Below, piece after piece: positions 1-5,914 of a DNA stretch of 20,912 nucleotides. Both the position numbers and the translations under genes were made by a program. Position 1 is the first letter of the stretch, and the number at the start of each line of letters is the position of its first letter. The stretch comes from a virus: positions 1-20,912 of the IMG/VR virus record IMGVR_UViG_3300023180_000489; one strand, written 5' to 3'. Under the pieces are notes generated by a model. It was not told the origin of the DNA and ran no database searches. It saw nothing but the letters and a program-made list of their open reading frames with translations.

Positions 1-51
1 AGCATTGATAGGAGAAACTTGTACGGGTTGAAGAATCTTATGATCGACTAA
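1..51 (+). CDS. C-terminal end of an unidentified plus-strand gene (partial)
   Basis: Plus-strand frame 1 is open from the first base and reads SIDRRNLYGLKNLMID before a TAA stop at 49-51. That stop overlaps the TAG stop of the convergent minus-strand co-chaperonin gene (plus-strand bases 48-50), the same stop-on-stop arrangement seen at 13321-13326. The 16 visible residues look like ordinary protein but match no family I can name. With so little sequence the reading frame could be chance. The main support is the otherwise unexplained 47 bases and the neat convergent overlap. Confidence 0.35.
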   Translation, partial: SIDRRNLYGLKNLMID

Positions 52-491
52 TCGTTTCCTGGCAGAGATGTCATCTGGCGCATTCCGCCTGTGTTGATGT
101 AGCCGGCCCTGTGCCTGTTCTGTTCTGGCTCGTCATCCGACACAAGAAGTATATCATTCTCGTCGATCATTCTCACCTCTAGTTCGATACCTTTTTTCTT
201 GACCTTGAACGCCCGGCTCCATCTGCCGTGTGCCACGAGAACCCACTGTCCGATCTGGACGTCTTCCTGTTCCTTGCCCACTGCGTAGACCTTGGCCCAT
301 CTAGGGTGTATGCCATCCGCTGATCCGTCATCGTCTATGAGAATGATACCACCTTTTGATTTTGTCTCGCCGAAGTGCATGTCTGATACCAGCACACGCT
401 TCTTGAGTGGTGTTATATCGTAGTCAACGGTGTACTGCTTTCCGCCGTGTGATCCAAATCCCTTTGATTGTAAGTCTTCTATCTGTCCCAT
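48..491 (-). CDS. GroES-like co-chaperonin
   Basis: This 147-residue protein resembles the Hsp10/GroES family, whose heptamer caps the GroEL chamber in the cytoplasm. T4 gp31 plays this role in folding the major capsid protein. Residues 29-118 carry the fold: PLKKRVLVSD opens it, a mobile loop ETKSKGGIIL lies at 42-51, WAKVYAVGKE at 65-74 matches the usual GEVxAVG strand, and ENDILLVSDD at 111-120 matches the closing SDILAIVE strand. The mobile loop is almost identical to that of bacterial GroES, including the hydrophobic GGI that contacts GroEL. The protein is longer than GroES (about 95 residues) because of a 28-residue N-terminal extension and a charged C-terminal tail. A strong sigma70-like promoter lies directly upstream and there is no Shine-Dalgarno sequence, so expression is probably early. 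Helping the host GroEL fold virion protein is an inference. Confidence 0.88.
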   Translation of the reverse strand: MGQIEDLQSKGFGSHGGKQYTVDYDITPLKKRVLVSDMHFGETKSKGGIILIDDDGSADGIHPRWAKVYAVGKEQEDVQIGQWVLVAHGRWSRAFKVKKKGIELEVRMIDENDILLVSDDEPEQNRHRAGYINTGGMRQMTSLPGND

Positions 492-500
492 TGTAGGATT

Positions 501-529
501 ATTTTAACAGATTTATTTTGCTTCGTCAA
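501..529 (-). promoter_or_regulatory. Sigma70-like early promoter of the co-chaperonin gene
   Basis: On the minus strand TTGACG (524-529) is followed after 17 bases by TAAAAT (501-506), then nine bases to the ATG at 491. The -35 box lies inside the last codons of the lipoprotein gene. The expected start of transcription falls two or three bases before the ATG, so the mRNA would have almost no leader. Confidence 0.6.
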
Positions 530-710
530 GTGCCACACACTGATCTTTTGTGGCAGGTAAACCTGTCTTCTTGTCATACAGCCAAACGTACGAATAAGTG
601 ATCTTGTCATCATTTACTTCACATTTTTTTCCAAATGACAGTCTTGGATCTTTGATTGAACAGGCGGACATTAAAAATAAAATTGATAATGTTACTATAA
701 TTTTTTTCAT
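513..710 (-). CDS. Small secreted lipoprotein
   Basis: This 65-residue protein has a classic lipoprotein signal: MKKII, a hydrophobic stretch to residue 16, and a lipobox LMSAC with the lipidated cysteine at position 17. The mature part is only about 48 residues, with one Cys pair (C30 and C58) that could form a disulphide in the periplasm. It is expected in the cell envelope of the infected host. The gene starts five bases after the stop of the upstream gene (716-1174) and has no clear ribosome site of its own. Phage lipoproteins of this size include superinfection-exclusion proteins and outer spanins, but nothing here decides between such roles. Function unknown. Confidence 0.7.
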   Translation of the reverse strand: MKKIIVTLSILFLMSACSIKDPRLSFGKKCEVNDDKITYSYVWLYDKKTGLPATKDQCVALDEAK

Positions 711-715
711 CTATT

Positions 716-1174
716 TTATTCTAATCCGTCAAGAGCCGCGTCTATACCTTTTTTGTCGGTGCTCTCTGTCTTGGGTTTGAATGTTGAGACCGGCGTTGGT
801 TCTGCTTCCACAACAGGCTCTGGTGCCACTACCTTCTTGGGTGTGGGTGCTACCGTCTTCTTGGCCGCTGGTTTTGGTGCCACTGGTGTGATATTCTGTA
901 CCGTCTTCACTGGTTCCACTGTGGGAGCCGGTGTTGGTTTGTTCTTGGTCGGTGTATCATCTACCATGCCTTTGGGTTGCTCGTAGTATTTCCTCATGAT
1001 GGTCTCTTTGGGTGTTATAACTTGTCCACCTGCTCCCAACTGATCTCCCCTGGCGTTGACCTTCATGTTACCAACCGCTGGAATTGACTCATTGGCCGCT
1101 CTCAGTTTCTCTATGTCTATCATGCGTCCCTGCATGGTCCTGTACATTTTTTTTCTGGGTGCTCTTGCTACCAT
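716..1174 (-). CDS. Pro/Ala/Thr-rich phage protein, function unknown
   Basis: This 152-residue protein has two parts. Residues 1-70 are basic and may fold (start MVARAPRKKMYRTMQGRM). Residues 75-135 are a low-complexity linker rich in Pro, Ala, Thr, Val and Lys with repeated PTP, APK and PVV patterns, and a short charged tail ends in AALDGLE. Such a linker suggests an extended tether or a virion-associated protein. I do not recognise the family. AGGAG lies nine bases before the ATG, so translation initiation is conventional, unlike at the co-chaperonin gene. It is followed after five bases by the lipoprotein gene and preceded by a 28-base gap after the DnaE-like gene. Confidence 0.6.
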   Translation of the reverse strand: MVARAPRKKMYRTMQGRMIDIEKLRAANESIPAVGNMKVNARGDQLGAGGQVITPKETIMRKYYEQPKGMVDDTPTKNKPTPAPTVEPVKTVQNITPVAPKPAAKKTVAPTPKKVVAPEPVVEAEPTPVSTFKPKTESTDKKGIDAALDGLE

Positions 1175-1202
1175 AATAATATGCTCCTATATTGATTACT
1201 TA

Positions 1203-1724
1203 TCATCGCAGGAATTCAGTGATGTCCAAATTGTACAGCAAGGGATTGATCTTGTGTACACCTATCAGGAACAAACAGAAACTGGCTACCGAACTGCCCC
1301 TGCCCACTCCCCATACTATGTTGTTGGCCCTGAGTGTGTCTACGAAATAGATCAAGAACTGTAATACTTTAATAAATCGTTTTTTCTCGAACAGGCCATA
1401 TTCTAACTGTACCCTCATTCTTTCCTCGTCATTCTGGCATCTCTCCAACAACCATTGTAACACATTGATCTGGTAATAAGATTCTGGCATGTGCCAATTG
1501 TTAATATTTTCATCATCAAACTCCTTTAACGATTTCCTAACAGGTGCTTGACTAATGATTGGTAGGTCCAGACCTAATTCCTTTAGTGAACTACTATATT
1601 TGGTGATGTCATTTAAAAATAATTTTGATATGTCAAAGTTGGGATCAGTGTATATCAGATCAATGACGTCGTCTTCCGTGAATATGACGTCACCGTGCTC
1701 ATTTGTCTTTGTCTTTTCCACCAT
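1203..1724 (-). CDS. DnaE-like (DNA polymerase III alpha) fragment lacking the catalytic aspartates
   Basis: Residues 80-173 of this 173-residue protein resemble the region of bacterial DnaE (family C polymerase alpha subunit) leading into the palm. The pattern is Y-x(n)-RCQNDEERMRVQLEYGL, a helix resembling GFxxYFLIVxDxV (VLQFLIYFVDTLRANNI), then WGVGRGSSVASF (138-149) matching VGPGRGSAAGSL, and IGVHKINPLLYNL with ITEFLR matching ITDIDPLxYxLLFERFLN. The protein stops exactly there, before the PDFDxDF segment that holds the metal-binding aspartates of true DnaE. It also lacks the PHP, fingers and beta-binding parts of the usual roughly 1,100 residues. The N-terminal 75 residues are not recognised. 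A polymerase activity is therefore excluded; it may bind DNA, nucleotide or a host replisome partner. It overlaps the upstream gene by 26 bases. Confidence 0.72.
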   Translation of the reverse strand: MVEKTKTNEHGDVIFTEDDVIDLIYTDPNFDISKLFLNDITKYSSSLKELGLDLPIISQAPVRKSLKEFDDENINNWHMPESYYQINVLQWLLERCQNDEERMRVQLEYGLFEKKRFIKVLQFLIYFVDTLRANNIVWGVGRGSSVASFCLFLIGVHKINPLLYNLDITEFLR

Positions 1725-2334
1725 CTAGAACCTTTGGGTTGAACTCGAATATTTTAGCATGTTCCTGGTGTCTCTTGTCAATGGTAATCTCATTGTTGCT
1801 CCAACTGTAGTGTCCCGTGTATATGCCCTTGTCCAGTTCCTGATCATAAGTTGCCGTGTCCGGCCTCAACCACCACGGATCAAACTTGCTGAACTTCGCC
1901 GAGAACCAGTCAGGCCTATCTAATAGTATAAGCTCATTGCTGTCCTTGTCAACCGTGTAGGTAATACCATCTCCCTGCCATGAGCTGAGATCTATGTGGT
2001 TTATGGTTATCTTGCTATCCAGTATGCTGTTGGCCTTGCAGAAGCACACCGCGGCCATGATCTGGTCATAGGGTGGTTTTGGTAATTCAATGAACCTGTT
2101 GGTGCTGTTCTTCTTTAAAATGTTATACAGCGGTTCGTCCCGCCACGTGGTTATGGTGTTGGCGAACACCTGCTCGAACAGGTTCTTCAACCTGTCAAAG
2201 TACTCGGTCTGCTCTTTCAAACTTGGGGTGTGTGGGGTCAGTGATACGTTCAACTTGTACTCATTGGCGAACAGTTCACCGTCCACTATGATGATGCTCT
2301 TGAATCGGGTCTTCCAGGTGAATGTGTTTGACAT
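1699..2334 (-). CDS. Conserved-looking phage protein, function unknown
   Basis: This 211-residue soluble protein has no signal peptide or membrane segment. It is rich in aromatic residues, with clusters SKFDPWWLRP and TGHYSWSNNE, and ends in a short KDKDK tail. I recognise no domain. The ATG has no Shine-Dalgarno sequence. The 12-base gap before it is largely filled by a perfect inverted repeat that ends two bases before the start codon. The 3' end overlaps the DnaE-like gene by 26 bases, suggesting coupled translation of the two. Confidence 0.6.
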   Translation of the reverse strand: MSNTFTWKTRFKSIIIVDGELFANEYKLNVSLTPHTPSLKEQTEYFDRLKNLFEQVFANTITTWRDEPLYNILKKNSTNRFIELPKPPYDQIMAAVCFCKANSILDSKITINHIDLSSWQGDGITYTVDKDSNELILLDRPDWFSAKFSKFDPWWLRPDTATYDQELDKGIYTGHYSWSNNEITIDKRHQEHAKIFEFNPKVLDGGKDKDK

Positions 2335-2336
2335 CA

Positions 2337-2353
2337 GGAATATTTACTATTCC
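2337..2353. repeat. Perfect inverted repeat at a gene junction
   Basis: GGAATA, five bases, TATTCC: a perfect 6-base-pair arm with a 5-base loop. It spans the stop codon of the 83-residue gene (TAG) and ends two bases before the ATG at 2334. In RNA it would be a small hairpin at the place where a ribosome site should be. It could be a translational operator, an RNA processing site, or a protein-binding palindrome in DNA. Confidence 0.4.
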
Positions 2354-2598
2354 ATGTTGATCAGGTCGCCTAGGTCTGGTTCGTTCCTCAGTTTCTTGTG
2401 GTTCTTGTGCCATTCCTCGATCCTTCTCTCTCGGATGGCGTTCTGGTAGGTCTGTAGGGCGCGCTGGAGGTTCATCAGCATCTCTGGATTCCTGCCACGC
2501 CTGGCTATGGCAACTTTTCGAGATAACTCCTTGATCCGCTTGGATATGTCCTCGTCACTCATGTTGCCTATCTCTTCTTGTAATGGATGGAAGTACAT
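2347..2598 (-). CDS. Small charged helical protein, function unknown
   Basis: This 83-residue protein is strongly charged and almost certainly helical. Residues 12-70 show a heptad-like pattern (ISKRIKELSRKVAIARRG, then LMNLQRALQTYQNAIRERR) suggesting a short coiled coil or helical hairpin. AAGGAG sits six bases before the ATG. It lies 16 bases after the short fibre-like gene and 12 bases before the next gene. No family was recognised. Its place at the end of the fibre block would fit a small assembly or accessory protein, but that is only context. Confidence 0.6.
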   Translation of the reverse strand: MYFHPLQEEIGNMSDEDISKRIKELSRKVAIARRGRNPEMLMNLQRALQTYQNAIRERRIEEWHKNHKKLRNEPDLGDLINME

Positions 2599-2614
2599 CA
2601 GACTCCTTTACTCG

Positions 2615-3178
2615 TTAGGCGTATTGTTTGCCCAGTTGGTGCATCAGCACCGTTGTGCCACCGTCCGGTGACATGAATTCATACAAAGCACGACCTAGAC
2701 CTGGTGCTATGGTGTCTGACGTGCCGTCACTGCCGTAAACGTTGTCTGCCTTTATCACGGCACTTGGAAAGATCAGATTGGTCGCTCCCGATGACACAGT
2801 CACATCTAGTATGATCCTGCCCAATGCACCTGAAGGTGGAAAGTTTATAAAATCGAATGTGGTGTCCGCGGTTATGGTCAGTGTCTGGTAGTGTCCGTTC
2901 TCGTGATTGAGTGTTACCGAACCACTAGCAACTGATCCGTGTGGGTACACTGTCTCTGATGTGTCCTTGAATTTTGCCCTCGTTACTTCGTTATCGGTAA
3001 AGTTACTAGATGCATTAAGATTAGCCTTGTTTGTTTGTAAATCTTCAATCTCACTTTTTGCACTCATGAAATTACTTTTAGTCGCACTGAAGTTGTCTCT
3101 AAATCCCTGAGAGTTGTTATCTTGACCCGCTTTTGGAAAAGATGTAGTTATGTTACCTGGTACTATGTTGCTTGCCAT
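2615..3178 (-). CDS. Short fibre-like structural protein
   Basis: This 187-residue protein has the two-part layout of short phage fibre proteins. The N-terminal segment (IVPGNITTSFPKAGQDNN, then GFRDNFSATKSNF) resembles the attachment segments of marine phage fibres and is followed by a coiled stretch at 33-55 (SEIEDLQTNKANL). Residues 75-187 are a beta-rich C-terminal domain with alternating Thr/Val strands (YQTLTITADTTFDFINFP). The same C-terminal domain type closes the 738-residue fibre at 10800-13016. The ATG overlaps the stop of the upstream Ig-like gene by one base (TAATG). AAAGGA and a late-promoter octamer lie upstream inside that gene's 3' end. Confidence 0.65.
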   Translation of the reverse strand: MASNIVPGNITTSFPKAGQDNNSQGFRDNFSATKSNFMSAKSEIEDLQTNKANLNASSNFTDNEVTRAKFKDTSETVYPHGSVASGSVTLNHENGHYQTLTITADTTFDFINFPPSGALGRIILDVTVSSGATNLIFPSAVIKADNVYGSDGTSDTIAPGLGRALYEFMSPDGGTTVLMHQLGKQYA

Positions 3179-5694
3179 TAGAATATTCCTTTATCTCTAA
3201 ATCTTAGATATTTATCGTTAGATCTTTCTACCCTGATAATTGTGCCTGCTGAAGGCACTTCCTTAGTAAAGGTTATCGTGGTCTTCCTATTTGTGGTGTC
3301 GTGTGTGAGCTCAATTCCGTACTCGTGATCTGATGATCTCAAGGTGTTGTCCGCAGTCAACCATGCGGGATCGATGTTGTTGTCTGCCGTGACACCGTTA
3401 CCCACGTAGACACGGCTGGTACCTTCCAGAACCATGATGTCTTGTTCATGCACTATCTCATTCAACTGGAATGTTGTGGTGGTTCCATCCGCTGTGAATT
3501 CCTCTGGGGACACCACGCTCTTGCTGACCTGGTACCTGTCTATGGTGAACGCTATGTTCTTAAAATTCAATTCCTTGTCCTGTATCCTCTTCTTTATCAG
3601 TGCGGCGGTTCCTGGTTTACAGTAGCATATGGGAACTGCCATCACGTAGCCCAGTGGTGCTAGTCCGCCCACCTGTGTGGTCTTCATCCACAGTGGCAGG
3701 TAGTCCCATTCCTTGTGTCCTAGACTTTTCATCCTGGACCTCATGTTGGCCACAGCGTTTGGATATATCTTCTCCATGTATCCCAGGTCCGCGCTCAGTT
3801 GGTTGGCGTACCTGACCTTAGATCCTGATGTGCTGAATGCCAGACCACCGTCCGTGGTCACTTCGTATTCCACGTAGTCCGCTGTGGCGTTCATGCTTGA
3901 CGCCCTAGGTCCCAGCATGGGTTTGACCACGTCGTCCCTCAGTGTTATTGAACTGGAAACTGACATCCCGCTGTTGTTGACCAGGTTGTCCTTGATCTCT
4001 ATGTAGACCACTTCGTATTTGGTCATGGTGCCTTCCTTGGCTATGGCAGTCTTGAGATCACCAAAATATAAAGTCTTGGGTGCGTGGTTCTGTTCCATCT
4101 GTTGTTGGAACGCAGTCAGTGTCTGTGCCTCCAGTCCCGACAGCATCAGCATGTCGGGCTTCTGTCTCATTCCGAAATTTGGATCCTCTGGCCTGTACAC
4201 ATAGGCCGGCGAGTTGATGTTGGGATCCTGTGCTATGTTGTAAAATATGTTCTGGTCTATGAACGAGGTGGCGTGTCCGGTCATGTTGCCATACTCGGTC
4301 TGCGTGTATGGTATGTTGATGTTGAGCGTGAACTCCTTGGAAGTGGCCGCCGCCTGGTACTGGTCACTCACAGTCACTGTGAACGTGTATGTGTATGCTG
4401 TTGTCGAGTCTTGTATATCTCGGAAATCGCTTGGATCTATGATTCCTATCAGGTTGCCCTGTGATGACAGCGTGATTCCCGGGGGCAGTGCGCCGGATGT
4501 CACTGAATAAGAAAGTACCCTGTCCGTCTGTTCCGCCACGGCTTCTATGGCCAAAGTGCTTGGTATGTCCGCGGTCAGCGTGCCTATCACGGCGGGCGTG
4601 GTGAACGCTATACCTATATCTATCTCGCCTATCACCTTCATGGTGAATGCCTGGTCAGTGTAAACGTACACTCCCGGTGATATCGTCCTGTTGGCCCTGA
4701 CTGTGAAGTTGTAGTCCACTTCCACAGTCGACTGCCTGGCCAGCGTTCCGTATATCTCGCCTGAAGTGAGGTCTATGGCCAGTCCAGATGGCAACGCGCC
4801 CGACTGTATGCTGTACTCCAGATCCGCCTGTAAGGGATCGAAATCCTCCACATCGATCTTGATCACTACTTCGTTGTCATGCCTGAAAGTTCCCAGGTCG
4901 CTGGCCGTGGAGAAGATGGGTCTCCTGCTGGCGCTGAAGTCTATCGTCAGTGGCGAACCACCTAAGGTGTCCATGTCTATGGTAATCTCGGTGTTGTCTA
5001 TCCTCCAGTAGTCCGCCGAGTAAACGAATATGCTGTTGTTCTGTTCAACGTAACTGGTGCCGTCCGAGACCCTGACGATGAAATCGAAATTCTTGGTAAC
5101 ACTCTTAGTGGTCACCGTGCGGTCAAAGATGTTGTTGAATCTGTCGTCTGCGCCATCACCAGAATATCCACCACGTGGTTGTGATTTGTTGTCCTCGGTG
5201 AGTTGCACAATACCTGAAATCAGTCCAGACCTGCTCATTGTCACTCCTGGTGGCAGTGAACCCTGCACTATCTCGTAAACCAATGTCTGTCCGGCCTCGG
5301 TATCCGTGTCCGTGGCCTGCATCTGTAGTGATATGCTTGAACCATCTAGAATCCAGTACAGTCCCACACGTGTGGAATCATCCAGTTGCAGTTGTCCTGA
5401 TGCTGTGGTGAAAGTTGGTGTGTCCGCGCCCTGCACGTCCAGACTAAATGTCCTGTCTGTGATTTGGGCACCGGCCGTGGCTCGCACGACGAAGGTGTAA
5501 AGAGTTCTTTTGGCAACCTCGGCCGGAGTACCTGTCAGTAGGCCTGTAGATGTGACCTGCATTCCTGCGGGTAGGCTTCCTGCTATCACGGAGTAAGTCG
5601 TGGCATTGGTAGCATCTAGTTGTAGCGAAAATGACGCCTGTTCTTCAATAGTTGCTAGTTTACCTGCTGTGGTTGTCCACACTGGTGTTGCCAT
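3178..5694 (-). CDS. Large virion/fibre protein with four putative Ig-like (He_PIG) domains
   Basis: This protein has 838 residues. The signature of putative Ig-like He_PIG/cadherin-like repeats (Y-S-[IV]-x-x-G-[SA]-L-P-x-G-[MVIL], five to seven residues, G-x-[IL]-x-G) occurs four times, near residues 34-57, 140-162, 294-317 and 396-418. Each copy is followed by a YxFxVRA or YTFTVTVSD strand. Linkers such as TPTFTTASG and RPIFSTASD mark domain starts. Residues 465-838 form a different region without obvious repeats, probably the tip or an attachment domain; it contains a central part rich in Met and Tyr and ends in YLRFRDKGIF. Such Ig-like domains on phage virions are thought to aid weak carbohydrate binding. 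AAGGAG precedes the ATG, and a late-promoter octamer sits 20 bases upstream. Fibre or adhesin role is inferred from composition and neighbours. Confidence 0.75.
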   Translation of the reverse strand: MATPVWTTTAGKLATIEEQASFSLQLDATNATTYSVIAGSLPAGMQVTSTGLLTGTPAEVAKRTLYTFVVRATAGAQITDRTFSLDVQGADTPTFTTASGQLQLDDSTRVGLYWILDGSSISLQMQATDTDTEAGQTLVYEIVQGSLPPGVTMSRSGLISGIVQLTEDNKSQPRGGYSGDGADDRFNNIFDRTVTTKSVTKNFDFIVRVSDGTSYVEQNNSIFVYSADYWRIDNTEITIDMDTLGGSPLTIDFSASRRPIFSTASDLGTFRHDNEVVIKIDVEDFDPLQADLEYSIQSGALPSGLAIDLTSGEIYGTLARQSTVEVDYNFTVRANRTISPGVYVYTDQAFTMKVIGEIDIGIAFTTPAVIGTLTADIPSTLAIEAVAEQTDRVLSYSVTSGALPPGITLSSQGNLIGIIDPSDFRDIQDSTTAYTYTFTVTVSDQYQAAATSKEFTLNINIPYTQTEYGNMTGHATSFIDQNIFYNIAQDPNINSPAYVYRPEDPNFGMRQKPDMLMLSGLEAQTLTAFQQQMEQNHAPKTLYFGDLKTAIAKEGTMTKYEVVYIEIKDNLVNNSGMSVSSSITLRDDVVKPMLGPRASSMNATADYVEYEVTTDGGLAFSTSGSKVRYANQLSADLGYMEKIYPNAVANMRSRMKSLGHKEWDYLPLWMKTTQVGGLAPLGYVMAVPICYCKPGTAALIKKRIQDKELNFKNIAFTIDRYQVSKSVVSPEEFTADGTTTTFQLNEIVHEQDIMVLEGTSRVYVGNGVTADNNIDPAWLTADNTLRSSDHEYGIELTHDTTNRKTTITFTKEVPSAGTIIRVERSNDKYLRFRDKGIF
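3209..3216 (-). promoter_or_regulatory. T4-type late promoter octamer (GATAAATA)
   Basis: GATAAATA followed by TC lies in the last codons of the Ig-like gene, 30 bases before the ATG of the short fibre-like gene, with AAAGGA between. The same CGATAAATAT word recurs at 7476-7483. T4 late promoters have TATAAATA in place of a -10 box and no -35 box. One mismatch from consensus; chance occurrence is possible because the bases also encode Asp-Lys-Tyr. Confidence 0.45.
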
Positions 5695-5713
5695 TAAAAT
5701 ACTCCTTACACGG

Positions 5714-5722
5714 GTATTTATT
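5714..5722 (-). promoter_or_regulatory. T4-type late promoter octamer (AATAAATAC)
   Basis: AATAAATAC lies 20 bases before the ATG of the Ig-like gene, in the short gap after the 50-residue gene, with AAGGAG between. One mismatch from the T4 late octamer. This is the cleanest promoter, ribosome site and start in the fibre block. Confidence 0.55.
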
Positions 5723-5727
5723 GGCGA

Positions 5728-5880
5728 TTACCTGCTATTATTCTGTGTACGAATCCAGTGTTCCAGGTGCTGTCTGAGTCGTTCACGCTCGATCTTGTCT
5801 GATTCACGCCGTATGGCCTCTTCAAGCCTTGCGATTTCTGATCGTGGTGATCGTCCTCTCCTGTCGTGGTGTCTCTTCAT
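5728..5880 (-). CDS. Small basic coiled-coil protein (50 residues), function unknown
   Basis: A complete reading frame of 50 codons fills most of the 220-base gap between two fibre genes. It starts MKRHHDRRGRSPRSEIARL and ends in HWIRTQNNSR before TAA. Residues 1-13 are strongly basic; residues 14-45 form one amphipathic, Glu/Arg-rich helix (RLEEAIRRESDKIERERL) likely to be a coiled coil. Codon use and strand match the neighbours, and without it this would be an unusually long gap for this genome. No clear ribosome site is seen; a small inverted repeat (GTTTC, five bases, GAAAC) lies just before the start. It could bind nucleic acid or be a small chaperone for the neighbouring fibres. Function unknown. 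Confidence 0.6.
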   Translation of the reverse strand: MKRHHDRRGRSPRSEIARLEEAIRRESDKIERERLRQHLEHWIRTQNNSR

Positions 5881-5914
5881 AATTGTTTCGTTTTGAAACT
5901 ATGTTTTAGCTCTA

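Noticed and set aside
713-732. TTGACG before the lipoprotein gene as a -35 box
   Set aside because: The only AT-rich -10-like hexamers lie 3 or 8 bases away, not 16-18; it is simply the end of the upstream coding sequence.
1745-1778. TTGACA with TAAAAT inside the 211-residue gene as a promoter
   Set aside because: The spacer is 19 bases, too long for a good sigma70 promoter, and no start codon follows at a useful distance.
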